Source: Syntrophobacteraceae bacterium (lineage in GTDB: Bacteria; Desulfobacterota; Syntrophobacteria; Syntrophobacterales; Syntrophobacteraceae). Taken from it: a stretch of 45,594 bases of DNA. The translations under genes were made by a program, and so were the position numbers. Below, one piece after another: positions 42,244-45,594 of the stretch. Where the stretch lies: the NCBI GenBank assembly GCA_003165235.1, contig PLSV01000364.1, positions 24,356 through 69,949 of the forward strand, read 5' to 3'. The notes under the pieces were generated by a model. The model had not been told where the DNA came from and did no database searches. It saw only the letters and a program-made list of their open reading frames with translations. Positions within the stretch are counted from its first letter, which is position 1; each line of letters begins with the position of its first letter.

Positions 42244-43941
42244 CTATGGCTCGCGCACGATCCGGAACCCCAGATCGTCTTTCATGCTGTCGGGCAGGCC
42301 GCTTCCACGAATGGCGCACCTGATCGAATCGGCCGAGCCACGCCAGCATCCGCCTCGAATCACGCGGCTCTGTCCCATGCTCTCATTGGTATTTTGCGGG
42401 TTGTTTCTATCGTGCCGCACATATGAATCCACGCCATAAACGTCCGCGCACCATTGCAGCACGTTGCCGAGCATATCGTATAGACCTAAAGCGTTTGGCC
42501 GGAAAGAACCGGCCGGCGCCGTCGCCGCGTAGCCGTCATCGCATTCGTGGACCGGCTTGATTCCGAGTTGTCTTTGCGCCGTATAATCTGCGACGTTTTC
42601 GTAGATACAAGCCCTGGAGGCGTCTTCGCCCCAATACCGGGAGGTTTCCGAACCGGCCCGGCACGCATATTCCCACTCCGCTTCGGTTGGAAGCCGGAAT
42701 TTGTATTGCCCGCCGTTCTGCCCGGCAAGCCACTGTGAAAAGTTATTGGCGTCCACCCAGCTCACGTATACCGCAGGCTGACCGTCGCCGTTAAGTGAAT
42801 GGCCGGCGTAGTCCCTGCTGTCGTGATCTTTCTGGAATCGCCTGAACTGAGCGTTGGTGACCACCGTTTGGCTTATCCAGAAGCCGTCGATGCAAACCTC
42901 GTGCACCGGCCCTTCGTCTACGGAGCGATCTTTCTCACTTTTCGGACTGCCCATGAGAAAACATCCGCCTGGCGCCCATAGGAATACCAGCCCTGTAACC
43001 GGCTCTTTCCAGGTCTTGAGGGTCTTTACGGGCTTTTCGCCACGTGAGGCAGGTTCTTCAGCGGGTCCGGAGGCCGGACGCTCCGGTGCGCCGGGGGGAT
43101 TCAACTGCGGCGGAGTGGATGCCGGCTGCACTGGAGGCTTTGGCGGTGGCCAAAGGAAGTAAAAATCTCCTTCCAGAGAGGAAGATTCCCATGGGACCTG
43201 TCTGCCCCCGGTGGCTTCACGCACAGCCGAGCGCACCTGCTTGAAGACATCTTCGATCTTAAGTCCCGGTTGCGCCATAGCCTTGATGAGTTCGCCCGTA
43301 TAAACGCCGTTTTCTCCCGGCCCGTCATTGGCCACAGAACCAGGCGCTGTAGCATAGGCGATCATAGTGCCGGTCGGAGCGTCTATCGAGGCAAGCCCCT
43401 GCGATGCTGAGCGGAAACCACGGGCAAACGGATTGTCTCGACACGCATCCATGATAACTATATTCATTCGGGCATGGGCGTAGTCCATTTCGCTCAGCAC
43501 TGCGCCCATATCGACCGCCTCATATTCGACCTGCTTTTCATGCTCGATCGCCGCGCCCACGGGGAGAAGGTAGTTACGCCCGTTCACCTGGATCCCGTGC
43601 CCGGCGTAATAGAAAAGCCCGACGCCGCCTTTTTGGAGCTTTTCCCCGAAAGCCTGTATCTCGCGCTTCATTTGTTTCTGGTCCAGGTTTTCCTTCAGCG
43701 TAACATCAAAGGAGAGGTCCGTGAGCGCCTTAGCCATGGCGCGGGCGTCGTTGACGGGGTTGCGAAGAGATCCCGATTCATAGGCCGCGTTGCCGATGAC
43801 CAGGGCCGTGCGTTTTTCGGGCTGGCCCGGAGCAGCCGGATTCTGATTTGACCAGGCAAAAGCACCGCAAAATGCAAAGCTGCTCAGAAAAGCGGCCAGA
43901 AGGCAGAACGAAAGTATCTTTTTCCCGGCTATACAGCTCAT
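42244..43941 (-). CDS. Exported caspase-like (C14) peptidase fused to a SUMF1/FGE-type domain
   Basis: About 565 residues. A signal peptide (about 1-30; MSCIAGKKILSFCLLAAFLS) is followed by a caspase-type domain (about 40-260) with RTALVIGNAAYESGSLRNPV, the His of YYAGHGIQ and the Cys of MDACRDNPFARGF. A Pro-rich linker (about 265-320) joins it to a SUMF1 domain (about 330-563): GCFLMGSPKSEKDRSVDEGP, FRLPTEAEWEYACRAG and MLGNVLQWCADVYG. The end reads VIRGGCWRGSADSIRCAIRG and lacks the paired catalytic Cys of true formylglycine-generating enzymes, so this domain probably binds ligand or protein. ATG 43941 is preferred over TTG 43965 because GGTGG lies six bases upstream. Confidence 0.88.
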   Translation of the reverse strand: MSCIAGKKILSFCLLAAFLSSFAFCGAFAWSNQNPAAPGQPEKRTALVIGNAAYESGSLRNPVNDARAMAKALTDLSFDVTLKENLDQKQMKREIQAFGEKLQKGGVGLFYYAGHGIQVNGRNYLLPVGAAIEHEKQVEYEAVDMGAVLSEMDYAHARMNIVIMDACRDNPFARGFRSASQGLASIDAPTGTMIAYATAPGSVANDGPGENGVYTGELIKAMAQPGLKIEDVFKQVRSAVREATGGRQVPWESSSLEGDFYFLWPPPKPPVQPASTPPQLNPPGAPERPASGPAEEPASRGEKPVKTLKTWKEPVTGLVFLWAPGGCFLMGSPKSEKDRSVDEGPVHEVCIDGFWISQTVVTNAQFRRFQKDHDSRDYAGHSLNGDGQPAVYVSWVDANNFSQWLAGQNGGQYKFRLPTEAEWEYACRAGSETSRYWGEDASRACIYENVADYTAQRQLGIKPVHECDDGYAATAPAGSFRPNALGLYDMLGNVLQWCADVYGVDSYVRHDRNNPQNTNESMGQSRVIRGGCWRGSADSIRCAIRGSGLPDSMKDDLGFRIVREP

Positions 43942-43967
43942 TTGCCGCCACCATCCCCTGTCCAAGT

Positions 43968-44002
43968 AAAAAAGGGAGTCTCCCCTGAAGGCAAAACTCC
44001 CT
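43968..44002 (-). terminator. Intrinsic terminator on the minus strand
   Basis: On the minus strand AGGGAGT, a 16-base loop and ACTCCCT are followed by six T. It ends about 27 bases before the caspase/SUMF1 start, so it closes the upstream selenoprotein transcript or attenuates the downstream gene. Confidence 0.65.
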
Positions 44003-44164
44003 GAATGATTAATCAGGCTGGATTACAAAAGATCCCATCGGAGGACCGGGCTTTGCCATGAAACCACCACCCCCGAAAATCGCCCGCAATTATAAGTAAG
44101 ATTGTCCAAGGCTTCAATAAAAACGTTTAGTTTTTCTCACATGCCCGTCGGATAAGCGCCACAT

Positions 44165-44236
44165 GGGAGGGCCTAAAGCCCTTCCCTACGGACGACCCGC
44201 GCGACAATGCTGTAGGGGTGGGGTTTATCCCCGCCC
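44165..44236. repeat. Two neighbouring stem-loops of REP-like type
   Basis: First: GGGAGGGC, loop CTAAA, GCCCTTCCC (44165-44186, one bulge). Second: GGGTGGGG, loop TTTAT, CCCCGCCC (44216-44236). Each has a strong GC stem and a short A/T loop, in the 3' flank of the selenoprotein gene. The second resembles dispersed intergenic hairpins with TTTATCCCCGCCC seen in many bacteria. They may be a non-coding repeat family, or act as 3'-end stabilisers. Confidence 0.5.
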
Positions 44237-44278
44237 GGTCCTGAACGCAATTCCGTATAAGCCCGCTAGATAAGTCCC

Positions 44279-45298
44279 TCACCGGGGAGTTTCCGCCAGG
44301 TTGATCGCCTGGACCTGAACCTCAACCTTTCCTTCGGAAGGCACATCTGTTTCAACCGTCAGTACAGTTGCAATCCGGCTGCCGGGGGGGATATTCTCCA
44401 TTTTGGGCGTGACTTCCAGGCTGAATCCGGGTTGGTTGGGAAAAGGCGCCTGACTCACATGAATGACTCGTTCGTCGTACGTACATTTTACGATTTGGAA
44501 GGCTTTATCTTTATTATTTACAACCAGCAGCTTTCCGGTGATTATCCCTTGATCGAGACTTATACGGCCCACTACCAGAACTTTAGGCCTGATGCCAATC
44601 TCGCCCTCGATTGACCCGTTTACCCAGACGAAAAGTTCGGGTTTTTCCGCAAAGTCGGTATAAAGAGTAATCGATCCCCTGTAATTTCCCCGCGGCGTGT
44701 TATTGGATACTCTTAGCCGGTAATGTTTTCCATCCTCTACGGTTTCAAGCTTATATAAGGCCTTCTTATCGAGATTGTCATCCACTTTCAGGATATGAAA
44801 CATATTCGAGGTCGTGATCAGATCGATGGTTTTTTCATTAAGACCATCGGTAGTTCCCTGAAAATAGATGGTTTTCTCGGGCCGAACCTCGATCAGAGGC
44901 TTAACGGTCCCTTCCACCAGCAGAACCAGACGAGGGTTTGCCGGATCGTCGCTCAAAACGGTCGCCGTTTTTTTTACGTATCCCTGGAACCCTTTGATGT
45001 TTAACTGTAAAGTAACTTGTCCCTGCGCGCCTGGAGGGATCGCCCGGTCAAACCGGGCAATTGTGCAGCCTCAACTGGGTTGAACGTCTCTTATATTGAG
45101 AATGGCTTTGCCGCTGTTTTTCACAATAAAATCATGAGATAGCGGCGCCGTTTCCGAGAGTTCCCCAAAATTATAATTGGTTTCGGCAATGACGATGCTG
45201 GAAGTCTCAGGGCCGGCAAGCACGGCGACCGGTAAAAGACAGCCAATTCCAAAGCATCCGACAAGGACCTGCAAGAGCCATCTGGATAAGTTTCGCAT
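44279..45298 (-). CDS. Exported DUF1573 protein, probable selenoprotein (Sec at residue 76)
   Basis: Read through one TGA (45073-45071), the frame from ATG 45298 to the stop at 44279 gives 339 residues. A signal peptide (MRNLSRWLLQVLVGCFGIG, about 1-30) leads into the DUF1573 fold: NYNFGELSETAPLSHDFIVK, then NIRDVQPS-U-GCTIARFDRAI, then PPGAQGQVTLQLNIKGFQGY and SDDPANPRLVLLVEG. Family members have Cys where TGA stands (PSCGCT). Frame, spacing and family homology are intact on both sides, and a SECIS-like hairpin follows the TGA at once (separate entry). No other frame break is needed. The second half (about 130-339) is beta-rich and not assigned. The alternative is a nonsense mutation or read error, splitting the gene into 45071-45298 and 44279-44956. 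Confidence 0.78.
45039..45061 (-). promoter_or_regulatory. Bacterial SECIS-like element directly after the in-frame TGA
   Basis: On the mRNA strand, nine bases after TGA, AUUGCCCGG-UUUGA-CCGGGCGAU forms a nine-pair stem (one G.U) with a five-base apical loop. The loop begins 18 bases after TGA, inside the range usual for bacterial SECIS, and contains a G. SelB reads such a hairpin to insert Sec. Confidence 0.65.
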
Positions 45299-45318
45299 GG
45301 AACACCTCTGAGTGTTGC

Positions 45319-45324
45319 ATTATA
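45319..45324 (-). promoter_or_regulatory. -10 box for the DUF1573 gene
   Basis: TATAAT on the minus strand, about 20 bases before the ATG. No good -35 box stands at the right spacing. Transcription from here would give a leader of about 14 bases with AGAGGTG as ribosome binding site. Confidence 0.4.
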
Positions 45325-45594
45325 CCACCAGTTGGCGCAAGTTTGTCATGACTTGACTGATTTTTGCTGAAAAAAGGGCAAAAACGGGCCTCGATGCCAA
45401 CGCAACAGCCTTGTTATCTCTAACATCGCCCCCGGGGCCGCAGCCGGAAGCTCGACGCTCCGCGAAGCGCTTCAAGCTTTTGCGCCTTGATCTTGTTAGA
45501 CTTTGGCATCTATGTGTTGTGATCTGTTTATTTTTTCTTCGCGTCTTCGCGTGAAAAACTTTCTAGGAAGTTGGCTGAGCGGCGGGCGCGCCGG
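45325..45594. other. Non-coding right edge of the window
   Basis: No gene, RNA or clear repeat is recognised in the last 270 bases upstream of the DUF1573 gene. There is a short GC palindrome-like stretch around 45430-45480 and A/T-rich sequence near 45520-45560. The 5' end of another gene could lie past the edge. Confidence 0.5.

Larger units (their letters stand above)
43942..44278. other. Gap between caspase/SUMF1 gene and selenoprotein gene
   Basis: No gene is seen in these 337 bases. They hold an intrinsic-terminator hairpin (43968-44002) and a pair of strong stem-loops (44165-44236), both listed separately. The rest is A/T-rich and unremarkable. Confidence 0.6.

Noticed and set aside
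44040..44100. A minus-strand phrase CAAAGCC...CCGATGG that recalls the c-di-GMP-I (GEMM) riboswitch, upstream of the caspase/SUMF1 gene
   Set aside because: The two phrases are only about a dozen bases apart; the paired regions and tetraloop receptor of the riboswitch do not fit between them.
45071..45298. Treating 45071-45298 and 44279-44956 as two separate small genes or a plain pseudogene
   Set aside because: They are in one frame, joined by a single TGA at a conserved Cys, with family homology directly on both sides and a SECIS-like hairpin; no other damage is present.
1..45594. tRNA, rRNA, insertion sequences, phage genes or attachment sites
   Set aside because: None was recognised; the intergenic gaps show no cloverleaf, no transposase-like frame and no paired terminal repeats.

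Overview
The window looks like a chromosomal segment of a Gram-negative bacterium of the Desulfobacterota (old Deltaproteobacteria). The pointers are GT-C membrane glycosyltransferases, a class III PHA synthase (PhaC/PhaE), FlaG with a c-di-GMP-type regulatory operon, a sigma-54-like promoter, a caspase/SUMF1 fusion, an iron-sulfur-flavoprotein-like reductase, and a probable selenoprotein. No rRNA, tRNA, phage, IS or CRISPR was seen. The taxonomic placement is inference only.

Layout. (1) 1-9418, minus strand: surface glycan or glycoprotein assembly. It holds two tandem TMTC-like glycosyltransferase/TPR genes, two tandem GT39/GT83-like glycosyltransferases, a TVP38/VTT membrane protein, a GT2 transferase and a third GT-C enzyme. 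The duplication is readable at base level, and a dead 5' stub of the TPR gene marks the junction. (2) 9647-12441, plus strand: a GspE/PilB-type ATPase with an MshEN domain, overlapping an HDOD gene. (3) 12505-14654, minus strand: phaE-phaC. (4) 14828-20177, minus strand: a signalling and flagellar-type cluster (lipoprotein, FlaG, response regulator, REC-HD-GYP regulator, histidine kinase, two small unknown genes). A sigma-54-like promoter precedes the first small unknown gene. (5) 20563-22404: a Ser/Thr kinase and a PP2C phosphatase, convergent. (6) 22502-38674: a universal stress protein, then a cluster for methylated-amine metabolism through the N-methylglutamate pathway. It contains an APC permease and a GmaS-like ligase (minus), a divergent XRE-cupin regulator, a class II amidotransferase, a fused GXGXG/FMN glutamate-synthase protein, a GltD-like protein with an extra GltB-like tail, and sarcosine-oxidase-type subunits B, D, A and G (plus). 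A YbaK deacylase closes the run. (7) 38901-43941, minus strand: CHASE2-nucleotidyl cyclase, DUF4384 protein, flavin reductase and caspase/SUMF1 protein. (8) 44279-45298, minus strand: a secreted DUF1573 protein whose conserved Cys codon is an in-frame TGA followed at once by a SECIS-like hairpin. It is most simply read as a selenoprotein that an ordinary gene caller would split in two.

How the genes work together. In region 6 the permease could import an amine or amino acid. The GmaS-like enzyme and the MgsABC-like proteins would place the methylamino group on glutamate, giving gamma-glutamylmethylamide and N-methylglutamate. The SoxBDAG-type flavoenzyme would oxidise N-methylglutamate and release a C1 unit to tetrahydrofolate. 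The GltD-like subunit would supply electrons, and the XRE-cupin protein would control the divergent promoters. The most unusual items in the window are the selenocysteine codon in the DUF1573 gene, the domain fusions in the methylglutamate-type cluster, and the microhomology-type tandem duplication with a CTG start.
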